Shown in pieces: positions 1-8,358 of a DNA stretch of 64,000 nucleotides. The translations under genes were made by a program, and so were the position numbers. This DNA comes from Natronomicrosphaera sp040876735. GTDB taxonomy: Bacteria > Planctomycetota > Phycisphaerae > Phycisphaerales > Phycisphaeraceae. The stretch is from contig JBBDPC010000070.1 in assembly GCA_040876735.1 (NCBI GenBank), forward strand, positions 41,819 through 105,818, read 5' to 3'. The notes under the pieces were generated by a model that worked only from the letters and a program-made list of their open reading frames with translations, ran no database searches and had not been told where the DNA came from. Every line of letters starts with the position of its first letter. Position 1 is the stretch's first letter.

Positions 1-517
1 GCTCCGCGGAGCTGCCGGGCGTGGTCATGTGCGGCCGGGTCCAGTAGAGCAGTTCGTTGCACAGGTCCCACGCCCAGATGGCCGGGTGCCCGCGGTAGTG
101 GCCGGCGAAGGCTTCCCAGAAGGCGCAGGTTTCGTCGAGTTGCTTGCCGCTGTCGGCCAGCCGTTCGACGTCGAACCAGTCATTGCCGCCGAGGTAGCCG
201 CCGACGGGCATCAGGTAGATGCCATGCTTCTCGGCGAGGCCGATGAACGTGTCCCACTGCTTCAGGCCCTTCGCCTTGAGGCCTTTCGTGGGGTGGAACA
301 CTTCGTTGACGCCGATGGCCTGGCGCAGGCAGTTGAGCCCGACGTCGGCCATCGCGCCCAGCCGGCGGTCGCAGTCGTCGGCGTCAAATTGCTGGAACAG
401 CGTGCCCTGGCCGGGGTGCTGGTCGTTGCCGATGTTGCCGCCCAGCGGCGTAAGGTAGGTGCCTTCGGAGGTTTCAAAGTTCCATCGGTCGGCGGCGACA
501 CGTACAGGCTTCATCAT
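1..517 (-). CDS. Clan GH-A (GH5-like) TIM-barrel glycosidase, partial
   Basis: Only the first 172 codons lie in the window; the gene runs off the left edge. The protein begins MMKPVRVAADRWNF and has no signal peptide, so it is probably cytoplasmic. The alternating pattern of short hydrophobic strands and helices (DVGLNCLRQAI, KHGIYLMPVGGY, HPAIWAWDLCNELLYW) is that of (beta/alpha)8 glycosidases of clan GH-A. The Asn-Glu pair at about residues 154-155 stands where the acid/base Glu follows strand 4 in GH5-type mannanases and cellulases (family knowledge). The nucleophile Glu would lie outside the window. Two adjacent ATGs at 517 and 514 can both serve as start. The gene is divergent from a GntR-LacI type regulator 173 bp away, which may control it. 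Substrate unknown. Confidence 0.75.
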   Translation of the reverse strand, partial: MMKPVRVAADRWNFETSEGTYLTPLGGNIGNDQHPGQGTLFQQFDADDCDRRLGAMADVGLNCLRQAIGVNEVFHPTKGLKAKGLKQWDTFIGLAEKHGIYLMPVGGYLGGNDWFDVERLADSGKQLDETCAFWEAFAGHYRGHPAIWAWDLCNELLYWTRPHMTTPGSSAE

Positions 518-690
518 CGGGTTCCCTCAAATGCGGTGACGGGGGACATGCTGAGCGGGTCCGGGCAGTCTGGCTTCTCTGATAAAACATGGCGTCGCCC
601 GGCGGAAGCGTATAATTTATAGTATTATAATCTGAAGATGTTTTTTTATCATGTAGCCGTCGCGTGCGTGGGCGGCTGTGGTGGAGGGTT
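518..690. promoter_or_regulatory. Divergent AT-rich intergenic region with inverted repeat
   Basis: This 173-bp gap separates the glycosidase gene from the GntR-LacI regulator. Within an otherwise GC-rich genome, bases 611-660 are strikingly AT-rich. Bases 611-629 form the inverted repeat TATAAT-N7-ATTATA, a plausible operator for the adjacent regulator and also a source of -10-like boxes in both directions. No stronger promoter could be assigned. Regulation of both flanking genes from here is inference. Confidence 0.5.
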
Positions 691-1746
691 ATGGCGTCTC
701 TTTTTGAGCAAGTCCGCGACCGGCTGGAGCGGGGCATCACCGCGGGCGAGTACGCCCTGGGGGAGGTGCTGCCGCCGGTGGAGACGCTGGCGGAGCGCCA
801 CGGGTGCAGCCCGGGCACCGTCCGGCGGGCGATGACCGAGCTGGCGCAGCGCGGGCTGGTGCGATCGATTCAGCGCAAGGGCACGGTCGTGACGGCGCGG
901 CCGCCGCGGGGGCGGGTGTGCCTGCTGCTGTCGGGCGAAGAGCACATGGACCTGATGTTTCAACGCCCGGTCTACGAGGCGCTGCACCAGGCGAACTTTC
1001 AGGTGGACCTGGTGCCTGGCGGGCTGGACGCCGAGGCGCTGCAGATGCGCCTTGAGGCGCTGTTCGCCAGCGGCAGCGGCATCAAGCCGGTGTTGGCGAG
1101 CATCATGGCCCCGCCCGAACTGCTCAAGGAGCCGTGGGCGCACCGCCTGTTCGCCGGCCGTGTGATCTACAGCTACTACCCCGAGCCCATGGATCCGAAA
1201 GCGGTGATGATCTGCCCGGACCTGCAACAGATGGCACGCGACGTGGTGGAGTATCTGCTTCGCCTCGGCCACCGGCGGATCGCGGTCGTCGCCGGCTTTC
1301 CGGGAGACCGGGCCACCTGGGCGACCGCAACCGCCGAGCATGCCCGGCACCTGGTCGAAGTCGCCGGGGGAACGTTTCGCCCCCATTACCTCGGCCCCGG
1401 CGAGTATGAGAGCCTCGTTCGGCTTATACAGGAAGAGCGGGTGACCGCCTACTGGGCGCTGCACGACCACCACGCCTTGCAGGTCATGGCTCACCTGCAT
1501 CGCCATGGCATCCGCGTGCCGGAAGACCTGGCCCTGGTCGGGCGAAACGACACGCCATGGAGCCGGAACGGCCGGCCCGCGTTGACCAGCGTCTCGCTGG
1601 ACCCGACCGCCACGGCGGCGGCCATCGTCCGGGCCGTGCTGGCCATGGTCCAGAACGACACCGCGCCCGATGCCGTCTCGCTGGTGCGGCCTCGCCTGGT
1701 CGTGCGAGACTCCACGGAAGCCACCTCCACCGTCGGCGGCGCCTGA
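691..1746 (+). CDS. GntR-LacI type transcriptional regulator
   Basis: 351-residue DNA-binding regulator. Residues about 1-70 form a GntR winged helix-turn-helix (CSPGTVRRAMTELAQRG, then the wing RSIQRKGTVV). Residues about 73-345 are a LacI/periplasmic-binding-like sensor with the usual RLGHRRIAVVAG strand and GIRVPEDLALVGRNDTPW motif. In this family a mono- or oligosaccharide bound by the C-terminal domain alters operator binding. The ATG at 691 is chosen because GGAGG lies just upstream and the winged helix begins directly after it; a GTG at 664 is in frame but adds nothing conserved. It is divergent from the clan GH-A gene and convergent with giant protein 1. The inverted repeat at 611-629 is a candidate autoregulatory site. 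The effector cannot be predicted. Confidence 0.88.
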   Translation: MASLFEQVRDRLERGITAGEYALGEVLPPVETLAERHGCSPGTVRRAMTELAQRGLVRSIQRKGTVVTARPPRGRVCLLLSGEEHMDLMFQRPVYEALHQANFQVDLVPGGLDAEALQMRLEALFASGSGIKPVLASIMAPPELLKEPWAHRLFAGRVIYSYYPEPMDPKAVMICPDLQQMARDVVEYLLRLGHRRIAVVAGFPGDRATWATATAEHARHLVEVAGGTFRPHYLGPGEYESLVRLIQEERVTAYWALHDHHALQVMAHLHRHGIRVPEDLALVGRNDTPWSRNGRPALTSVSLDPTATAAAIVRAVLAMVQNDTAPDAVSLVRPRLVVRDSTEATSTVGGA

Positions 1747-1807
1747 GCCGAAAACGCGCGATCGCGACATGCCGGGCAGATGCTGGAGCACTTGCAGGTC
1801 CGATACG

Positions 1808-1840
1808 TGTGTCGCCCCGCCGTGGGCGCGGGGCGACACA
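1808..1840. terminator. Strong hairpin between convergent genes
   Basis: A perfect 13-bp stem (1808-1820 with 1828-1840) closes a 7-nt loop between the converging ends of the regulator and giant gene 1. No T-run follows on either strand, so it would act as a bidirectional or Rho-assisted terminator, or as an mRNA end-protecting hairpin. Confidence 0.55.
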
Positions 1841-1879
1841 TCATGGCAGGCTCGTTGCGTCATCTGGATTGAAGCCGCG

Positions 1880-4800
1880 CTACTCGGCCGCGATCGTCAC
1901 GGTCTGCACCGTGCGGTCCATCCGCGCCACCAGCGCCTGGTCATCCTGAAGGCTCAGCCGGTAAACGGTGGTGCCTTCGTCTTCGTCCAGCGTGGCCAGC
2001 GGCTGGCCGGCGGCGTCGAGCAGCCACAGCCGGCCCCCCTGCTCGGCGGCGAGCAGCGCGTCGTGCGCCGGCGACCAGCGGACATGCTGGAAACCGAACG
2101 CCGAGTCGAACCACACCGCCGACGCGCCGTCTTGATCCACCACGCGCAGCGGATGCGTGCCGCCCCAGTTGGCGACGATCAGCCGGCCATCGGGCAGCAG
2201 CGCCACGCCACCGACGACCGAATCGGTCGCCAGCTCACGCGTCACCTGCCCGTCCTCGAGATCAAACGCACCGGCCACCCGGCCCCATCCCCCGGCCGCG
2301 CCGGTGCGGCCGTCATCACTGAAGGCGAACGCCTGCGCCCCATCAATCGCGTTACGCCACAAGACCTCACCGCTGCGGGCGTCCACCGCTGTCAGCTCCT
2401 CGGCGCCGATCAGCAGCGTGTCCGTGCCCGGCACAAACGCCACACCCATCACCTCGCCTGCGATCTCCGCCACCGTGGTCACCACATCGCCGTCGGCATC
2501 GAGCACCACCGGATCATGCGGGAACGCTTCGTTTTCCGTCCATCCGCCAGCCACAAGCGTGCCCGCATCGTTCCACGCCACGCCCACCATCAGGTTCACC
2601 TCGATGGACACGGCTCCGTCCGGCCAGTCGCGCGGCGACAGGTGATGCGACCCCAGCGCTTCGCCGCTGTCCGCATCAAGCACCGCCAGTCCCGGATACC
2701 CCGCCACCGCGATGCGATCACCGGTGGGGCTCACCGCCAGCGTTGCACCTTCAAACAAAGGTTGCGTCCGCCAGCGCTCGTTGCCGTCACTGTCATGGGC
2801 GGTCACGGAGCCGTCATAAAGCAGCACATACCGCGTCTGCCCATCCGGACTGACGCCCACGCCCACCGGCGTGTCGTAAAACGCAAGGCGCTCGTCCACG
2901 CGCATCTGCCCACGCAGCGGCGCAGGCGCCTGGCCTTTGGCGTCGACCTCGACGGCCGGCGTGAGCGCCTCGGGCTGAGCCGGCACGGCTTCGCTCTCGA
3001 TCGCCTCAAGCAGCCATGCGATGCCCGCCTCCGCGTCACCGAGCACAAACACGTTCTGCCAGCCCGCCTGGAAGCAGCTCGAGCCCCATTGCACGAACGC
3101 CCGCCCGGGGCCGGGGAACGTCTCGCTCGTCGGCCGGTTGATGTGCCCGCGCTTCATCGCCTCTGCCAGCAGCGCGTGGCCCGGCAGGACGATGGCGTGC
3201 GCGTAGATGTTTTCAAACGTCGACTCGCGGAACATCCCGCCCGAACCGCCGTAGCCCGGCTTCTGTTCAAAGGGCACGATCTCGTAGGCCGGGTTCACCT
3301 CGACCGTCATCCCCTGCCCGCGCAGCGCCTCGGCCACACGGTCGGCGTCGGCCTGCTCGCCAAAGACCGCGAAGCGTGTGGGATCAAGATCGAAGACGTC
3401 TTCGGCTTCCCAGTTCAACTGCTCGTAAGGCGGCTCATTCGCCTCGCCCGCCAGCAGCCGGGCGATGCGCGCGGCATCATCGAAGTAGATCGACACCGGG
3501 CCCGTTGCCACGCTCGCCAGTTGCGCCGACGCCGACGGCTCGACGGCGACCACCGCCTCGGCTTTGCCGCCGGTGAGCCATTCCTCAACCGTCACCCGCC
3601 AGTCGCCCGGCTCCGCGTTCGCACCTAGCGGCACGGTCGTCTCAAACTGCGTGGCATTCGCCGTGGGCGACGTGGCACGGTACCAGTCGATCACCTCCTG
3701 CCCGGACGGATCGTGAATCCGCAAGCGGAAAGGCAGGTAACCGGTGCTGCCCCATGTCACGCGAATGTTCAGCCGTTGATCCGCCGTCACCTCCGCCGCT
3801 ACGTTCACCGGCCCCGGCGCTTCGGGCAGATGCAGCCACGCCGCGCCGCTGCCGGCGGCAAGACGCAGCGGTGCTTCGCCCGCCTCCACCGCCACGCGGC
3901 CGCCGTCGAACAGATCGTAGATCACGCCTTCCGCCGGCACGTCCACCGTCGTCTGAACCGGAACCAACTCGTGCTTGACCCGCCGGGGATTGTCACGGCT
4001 CTGGGCGTTGTTCGCCATCAGCAGGTACGACGCCTCCCCCGCCTCATGCACGCTCAGCAGCACGTCGTTGCTGGCCACGTCATACCGTGCCTCGCCAAGC
4101 CAACTCGCCAGGTCGCGCTCGAACGTCGGCGCTTGAGCCATGTTCCAGCCCCGCCACTCCAGGTCCTGATTCGCCTGGTGACGCTCGCCGTCGATGCCGG
4201 GCTCCGAAAGGTTTTCCTGGTGGTACTCCGACCACATCGCGTAGTCATGGTCGGCAATGACGGCGCCCTCAAATTGCTCGGCATCGTCTTTGAACTGCAC
4301 GAACGTGCCCCCGCCGGCGATGTACGCCTCGATCACCTCGCGCAGATTCTCCGGCACACGCGTCAACCCCGGACACATGATCACCGGCCACTGCAGCAGG
4401 TAGTCTGCGCCTTTCTCCACCGCTTCCCCTTCGTCCAGCCAGTTGGGGATCCGCCCCGTTTCCATCACACGGAAAAATGTCATGAACACGTACTGCTGGT
4501 GCGGGCTGTGATAGGCCGGCGAACCGAACTCGACCGGTTCGGGATGATTGTGCTCCGCCACATCGGTGGCGAACTGCGAATGGCTCATGAGCACCGCCAC
4601 GCCGGCGCGTTGCTTGGGCAGGTGGTTCATCACCTCGCCGACGCGCGCCAGCCGACGGTTGATCTCGGCGATCTCGAAGACGGTGTTCGTCCCGTGGTAG
4701 CCGAAGCGGTCGTTGTGCTGGCGGAAGGAGAGGTCGGGCGAGTAGAGCATGCCTTCGAGCTTGGTGATCCAGCTCATCCAGACCGCGTTGCGAATCGTCG

Positions 4801-5968
4801 ACCAGGTGTGGCAGAACCACATCGGCAGGTAGACGTGGGGGCGATCGAAGCTGTAGCTGCGGTAGCCCTCGGCGGAGAGAACGGGTTCAAACGTGCCGAA
4901 CGGCCGGACGCTGTACCCGCCGTGCCCGGAGATGACGTCGAACGGCCGGGCCTGACGCCCGTCGACGCCGTCCGCGACGGTGCCGGCGGCATAGCTGGAG
5001 GACATCTGGTTCAACACGCCGAAGTCCGAATGGACCGAGTCGGTGGCCCAGGTGATGGCCGAGGACGTCTGCTCCAGATACTTCAGGCGCATGGTGATGA
5101 ACTGCACGAACTTGTCGAGCATGGGCTTGTACTGCGTCACCGTCTCGTCAAGCGGACCGACGGGCATCTTCACGCCCGTCAACCGCTCGAACTCGCGAAG
5201 CTGGTGGGGGACGGCGAAGGGGTTCATCCCGATCATCTCGCCATCTTCATCCATGATCGGCCAGTGGGTCAGGCCCGGCTCGTCGTACATCTGCAAACCG
5301 CCGATGGGGTAGATGCGGTTGCTCAGGGCCGCCAACTGCGTCCGCCAGATGACCGCCCGCTGGACCCACGGATCGCCCCAGTCGCTGCGCAGCTCCAGGT
5401 CGAGCTGGTGCCCGCCGCCGAGCACCATCAGCGTGTAAGGCTTCATCCCCGCGGCGACATACGCTTCCGCCAGATCGCCCGGCGCCGGGGTGCGCGGGTG
5501 CATGCCGGCGTAGTCGGTGTTCATGAACATCCAGCCGCCCTTGGACGCCACGATCGGGTCGTAGTTGTCGCGCACGTTGTCATGCACCCACTGCCCGGTG
5601 AAGTAGGCGTTGGTGTGCTCCGCCTGGTGAATGGTGAATGCCACCGACTCGCCGGCGGCCCCCTCCAGCGTGGCCGTGTATCGCCCCGGCTTCAGCGCCC
5701 CCGCCTTCAGGCTCACCATGCGCGCCGAGGCGTCGGCGCCCACCGGCACGCTCAGTTCCAGACTGCTCCCGTCCGCATGCCGGACCACCAGCCGCGCTTC
5801 GCCGGCGGCGACCACCGCCAACTCAACCGGCTCGGCCACATTGAAGTGACGCCGCGACCCGGCCAGCGACAGCGCCGCCTCCGCGTACGCCGCCGGCCCG
5901 CTCGCGAACACGGCCACCACCACGATCCACAACCCCGCCACACTGCGCCAGCCCATGTATCCGCTCAT
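1880..5968 (-). CDS. Giant secreted TIM-barrel/beta-propeller protein 1, putative glycosidase
   Basis: 1362-residue exported protein. Residues 1-29 are a signal peptide ending AAYA. Residues 30-115 are an Ig/macroglobulin-like sandwich. Residues about 120-480 look like a (beta/alpha)8 barrel; GGGHQLDL (about 184) and YDEPG (about 228) are shared with the giant protein encoded at 53716-57942, and the Glu of DEP is a candidate acid/base. Residues about 480-600 resemble the flavodoxin/GATase-like domain that follows GH42-type barrels. Beta-sandwich segments and a PGPGR-containing domain (about 850-990) follow, then an outer propeller of WD40/PQQ-like blades (about 1030-1362). The barrel assignment is by pattern only and no CAZy family could be named. 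It stands alone, divergent from the GH36-like operon 138 bp away. Length far exceeds ordinary GH42 enzymes (about 650-700 residues). Confidence 0.75.
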   Translation of the reverse strand: MSGYMGWRSVAGLWIVVVAVFASGPAAYAEAALSLAGSRRHFNVAEPVELAVVAAGEARLVVRHADGSSLELSVPVGADASARMVSLKAGALKPGRYTATLEGAAGESVAFTIHQAEHTNAYFTGQWVHDNVRDNYDPIVASKGGWMFMNTDYAGMHPRTPAPGDLAEAYVAAGMKPYTLMVLGGGHQLDLELRSDWGDPWVQRAVIWRTQLAALSNRIYPIGGLQMYDEPGLTHWPIMDEDGEMIGMNPFAVPHQLREFERLTGVKMPVGPLDETVTQYKPMLDKFVQFITMRLKYLEQTSSAITWATDSVHSDFGVLNQMSSSYAAGTVADGVDGRQARPFDVISGHGGYSVRPFGTFEPVLSAEGYRSYSFDRPHVYLPMWFCHTWSTIRNAVWMSWITKLEGMLYSPDLSFRQHNDRFGYHGTNTVFEIAEINRRLARVGEVMNHLPKQRAGVAVLMSHSQFATDVAEHNHPEPVEFGSPAYHSPHQQYVFMTFFRVMETGRIPNWLDEGEAVEKGADYLLQWPVIMCPGLTRVPENLREVIEAYIAGGGTFVQFKDDAEQFEGAVIADHDYAMWSEYHQENLSEPGIDGERHQANQDLEWRGWNMAQAPTFERDLASWLGEARYDVASNDVLLSVHEAGEASYLLMANNAQSRDNPRRVKHELVPVQTTVDVPAEGVIYDLFDGGRVAVEAGEAPLRLAAGSGAAWLHLPEAPGPVNVAAEVTADQRLNIRVTWGSTGYLPFRLRIHDPSGQEVIDWYRATSPTANATQFETTVPLGANAEPGDWRVTVEEWLTGGKAEAVVAVEPSASAQLASVATGPVSIYFDDAARIARLLAGEANEPPYEQLNWEAEDVFDLDPTRFAVFGEQADADRVAEALRGQGMTVEVNPAYEIVPFEQKPGYGGSGGMFRESTFENIYAHAIVLPGHALLAEAMKRGHINRPTSETFPGPGRAFVQWGSSCFQAGWQNVFVLGDAEAGIAWLLEAIESEAVPAQPEALTPAVEVDAKGQAPAPLRGQMRVDERLAFYDTPVGVGVSPDGQTRYVLLYDGSVTAHDSDGNERWRTQPLFEGATLAVSPTGDRIAVAGYPGLAVLDADSGEALGSHHLSPRDWPDGAVSIEVNLMVGVAWNDAGTLVAGGWTENEAFPHDPVVLDADGDVVTTVAEIAGEVMGVAFVPGTDTLLIGAEELTAVDARSGEVLWRNAIDGAQAFAFSDDGRTGAAGGWGRVAGAFDLEDGQVTRELATDSVVGGVALLPDGRLIVANWGGTHPLRVVDQDGASAVWFDSAFGFQHVRWSPAHDALLAAEQGGRLWLLDAAGQPLATLDEDEGTTVYRLSLQDDQALVARMDRTVQTVTIAAE

Positions 5969-6040
5969 ATGACCACCCTGAGATAAGTGAAACTGGTGAG
6001 ACCGCCTCCACCACAGAAGCTGAAACTAACCGCCACGCAC

Positions 6041-6083
6041 CATCTTGACAAGAATAATTATGTGATTATTTTCAAAGTAGTAC
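6041..6083 (+). promoter_or_regulatory. Promoter element shared with giant gene 3
   Basis: CATCTTGACA (6041-6050) contains a consensus -35 hexamer. After 14 nt comes ATTATTTTCAAAGTAGTAC (6065-6083). The same two blocks with the same 14-nt gap occur on the minus strand at 58147-58189, upstream of the giant gene that starts at 57942. Inside the element, AATAAT-N6-ATTATT (6053-6070) is an inverted repeat resembling the one at 611-629. It lies 24 bp before the GH36-like start codon. The -10 box is poor, suggesting an activator or a repressor-overlapped promoter. Confidence 0.6.
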
Positions 6084-6106
6084 CGTATATCCGACTGGAG
6101 TCACCC

Positions 6107-8185
6107 GTGGTCGCACCCCATTTCCTCGAATTGCCCGGGATCCGCGTGGAGTTGCTCGGCGACGGGCCTGATTTCCCCGGGCTCGGCCGGATCTGGATCG
6201 CCGATCGCCTGGTCCGGTCGGGCCGGCTGCCCTTGGCCCCGGACACGCAGAGCTTTCAGGGCCAGGCCCTCGACCGGCTGCGGCTGCTGGGGGTGGAGAC
6301 GACCGAGGGAGAGCTGCGCATCCGCTGCCAGGCGCTGTTTCAGCCGGCTGCGGTGCGCACCATGCGCGACCACAGCTTTGATCCGATCCACAACACGCAG
6401 GACTGGGACCAGGCACAGGTGACCGTCGGCGGCGAACTGGATCTGGTCATCCGCCCCGCGCAGGATCGGTTCAATGGCGTCGCCTGCACCGGGCTGGCCT
6501 ACCACTGGGCGTACCGCGGCGCCGGCACGCCGCTGTTCTGGCTGATGGATCGCGCAAGCTGGGAGATCGACGGCGACATCACCGGCGCCACCGTCGTCAG
6601 CCAGAGCGCCTGCTCCGACCCGCTGGTCACGTTCGCCCGCGACACCGCCTGGTCCACGGAGGGACTGATCCACTTCGCCCCCGACATGCCCAACCCGGTG
6701 ATGACACACAACCTCCCGCGCTGGGCCAGCCACCAGGCGTTCGACTTCCAGTGCTGCGGCGGCACCGCCCTGCTGGGGGTGTTCGAACGCGTTGGCCTGA
6801 TCCGCTCGCTGCTCAAGCGCGAGTCCGGCCGGGCGGAACTGAAGTGCTTCGACAAGCACCTGTTCGACGAGGCCGAGCAAGTCTGCACCGTGCCTAAGCG
6901 CATCCTGCTCGTCGAAGGGCTTGAAGGCGACGTCGATCAGCGCAACCTCTGGACGTGGGTGATGGACGAAGTCCACGAACGGGCCCGGCAGGAGTTCGGC
7001 CTGCGCGACGTGCCGCTGCTGCCCCGCGTGTTTCAGAACTACTGGCTCGACTTCACCGTCGATCGCTACTACGACGACCTGCTGCCCGCCGCCGAGGCCA
7101 TCGGCGCCCGGCAGGTGTTCGTGGACAACCTCAAGAAGTCGGCGATGACCGACCGCACGCCACATCCGGGCAAGTTCAACTGGAACATGTGCTGCGGCCA
7201 CGAATACGAGATCGCCCCCGAACTCGGCGGCGATGCGGGCGTGCGCCGCTTTGCCCAGACATGCGCCGCCCGCGGCATCGAAGTCGTAAGCTGGACCAAC
7301 AACGACCAGGCCCTCTCCAGCCCGATCATCGGCGACGACGGCCACCACCGCCGCGACTGGTTCGTGAAGATGGAAGACACCCGCCTGCGCTACGGCGGCG
7401 CTTACACCAACGTGCTCAACATCCTCGACTTCGCCAACGACGACGCCCGCCGCTATTTCATCGACAGTCACAAGCAGCTCAAAGAGCGGGCCGCCCTCAC
7501 CAGCTTCATGTTCGACAGCTTCTACAACCTCGGCTTCATGCCCGTCAGCTATGCCGGCGGACATCCGCGGACGATGTGGCGACAGTGTCTGGCGGTGCTC
7601 AAGGAACTGCAGGATGCTGGGATTCACATGGTCATCGAAAGCTTCGGCCCCTTCGGCGCTGTCCAGCACGGCTGCCCGCGCAGTTATTCGATCGATCGCT
7701 GCTGGGTCTGCTACCGGATCAACCTCGGCAACGACTACACCACCGTGCCCGTGGGCCCGACGCATGCCGACCCGCGCCGCGAACAGGCGGCGAGCCTCTA
7801 CTACGCGTTGGCGCACATGACCGTGTCGCCGATCGATCTTTTTGAAAACGAGGTGCGTGTCGATGAGCGTTTCGGCCCCGACCATCGCCAGGCCCTGGCG
7901 GATTACCACGAAGCGCTGCCTTACCTGCACCGGCGGTATCTTCAGGCGGATGGCATGGCGGTGCTCTGGCACGACCGCGCCGGCGAGCGGGCCACGTTGT
8001 TCAACTTCGCCCAGCGGACCCTGGCGCTGCCCGGGGCGGTGCATGACCTCACCACCGGGGTGGACCTGCCCGAGGCCGCGTCCTACCCGCTTCGATCGCA
8101 GCACACGTACGCCATCACCCGCACAGCGCTGCCGCGCACCTTGACCTCACAGAGCGAAGACCCAACGCATGCGGCCCAGCTATAA
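6107..8185 (+). CDS. GH36-like alpha-galactosidase family protein
   Basis: 692-residue cytoplasmic protein (no signal peptide). Residues about 1-290 form a beta-rich N-terminal domain. From about 300 comes a barrel with LPRVFQNYWLDFTVDRYYDD, the GARQVFVDNLKKS strand, SFMFDSFYNLGFM (Asp as candidate nucleophile) and HMVIESFG (Glu as candidate acid/base region), as in the clan GH-D/GH36-like group. A short C-terminal beta-domain ends the protein. The GTG at 6107 is chosen as start because GGAG lies 6 nt upstream; in-frame codons further upstream fall inside the promoter element. It opens the plus-strand cluster that continues with a membrane protein and the GH63-like gene, suggesting cytoplasmic trimming of imported oligosaccharides. 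The exact linkage cleaved is unknown, and a related isomaltase- or raffinose-synthase-like role cannot be excluded. Confidence 0.7.
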   Translation: MVAPHFLELPGIRVELLGDGPDFPGLGRIWIADRLVRSGRLPLAPDTQSFQGQALDRLRLLGVETTEGELRIRCQALFQPAAVRTMRDHSFDPIHNTQDWDQAQVTVGGELDLVIRPAQDRFNGVACTGLAYHWAYRGAGTPLFWLMDRASWEIDGDITGATVVSQSACSDPLVTFARDTAWSTEGLIHFAPDMPNPVMTHNLPRWASHQAFDFQCCGGTALLGVFERVGLIRSLLKRESGRAELKCFDKHLFDEAEQVCTVPKRILLVEGLEGDVDQRNLWTWVMDEVHERARQEFGLRDVPLLPRVFQNYWLDFTVDRYYDDLLPAAEAIGARQVFVDNLKKSAMTDRTPHPGKFNWNMCCGHEYEIAPELGGDAGVRRFAQTCAARGIEVVSWTNNDQALSSPIIGDDGHHRRDWFVKMEDTRLRYGGAYTNVLNILDFANDDARRYFIDSHKQLKERAALTSFMFDSFYNLGFMPVSYAGGHPRTMWRQCLAVLKELQDAGIHMVIESFGPFGAVQHGCPRSYSIDRCWVCYRINLGNDYTTVPVGPTHADPRREQAASLYYALAHMTVSPIDLFENEVRVDERFGPDHRQALADYHEALPYLHRRYLQADGMAVLWHDRAGERATLFNFAQRTLALPGAVHDLTTGVDLPEAASYPLRSQHTYAITRTALPRTLTSQSEDPTHAAQL

Positions 8186-8186
8186 A

Positions 8187-8299
8187 GCGTCTATTGAGCC
8201 TTGAGCCGTTCGCTTTAAGCTGTTAGCCAGCGACAAGCCGAACGGAGGGGATATTCGGGCTGAAGGCTTAAAGCGAACGGCTCAAAGCTCAATAGTCGC
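8187..8299. repeat. Long imperfect palindrome (34-nt arms)
   Basis: Arms 8187-8220 and 8266-8299 are inverted copies differing at two positions and flank a 45-nt middle part that itself pairs partly. The element begins two bases after the GH36-like stop codon and lies before the membrane-protein gene. It could be a processed mRNA hairpin, a terminator/attenuator, or a dispersed palindromic element such as a REP/MITE-like sequence. No second copy was noticed in this window. Confidence 0.7.
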
Positions 8300-8358
8300 T
8301 GCGACACGCACCACCTGACCGTCACGGCTGCCGGCGATTCCGACCCCACGAGACCATC

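Noticed and set aside
3713..5986. Open frame of 757 codons on the plus strand
   Set aside because: It is antisense to giant gene 1, with no recognisable domains and no ribosome site.
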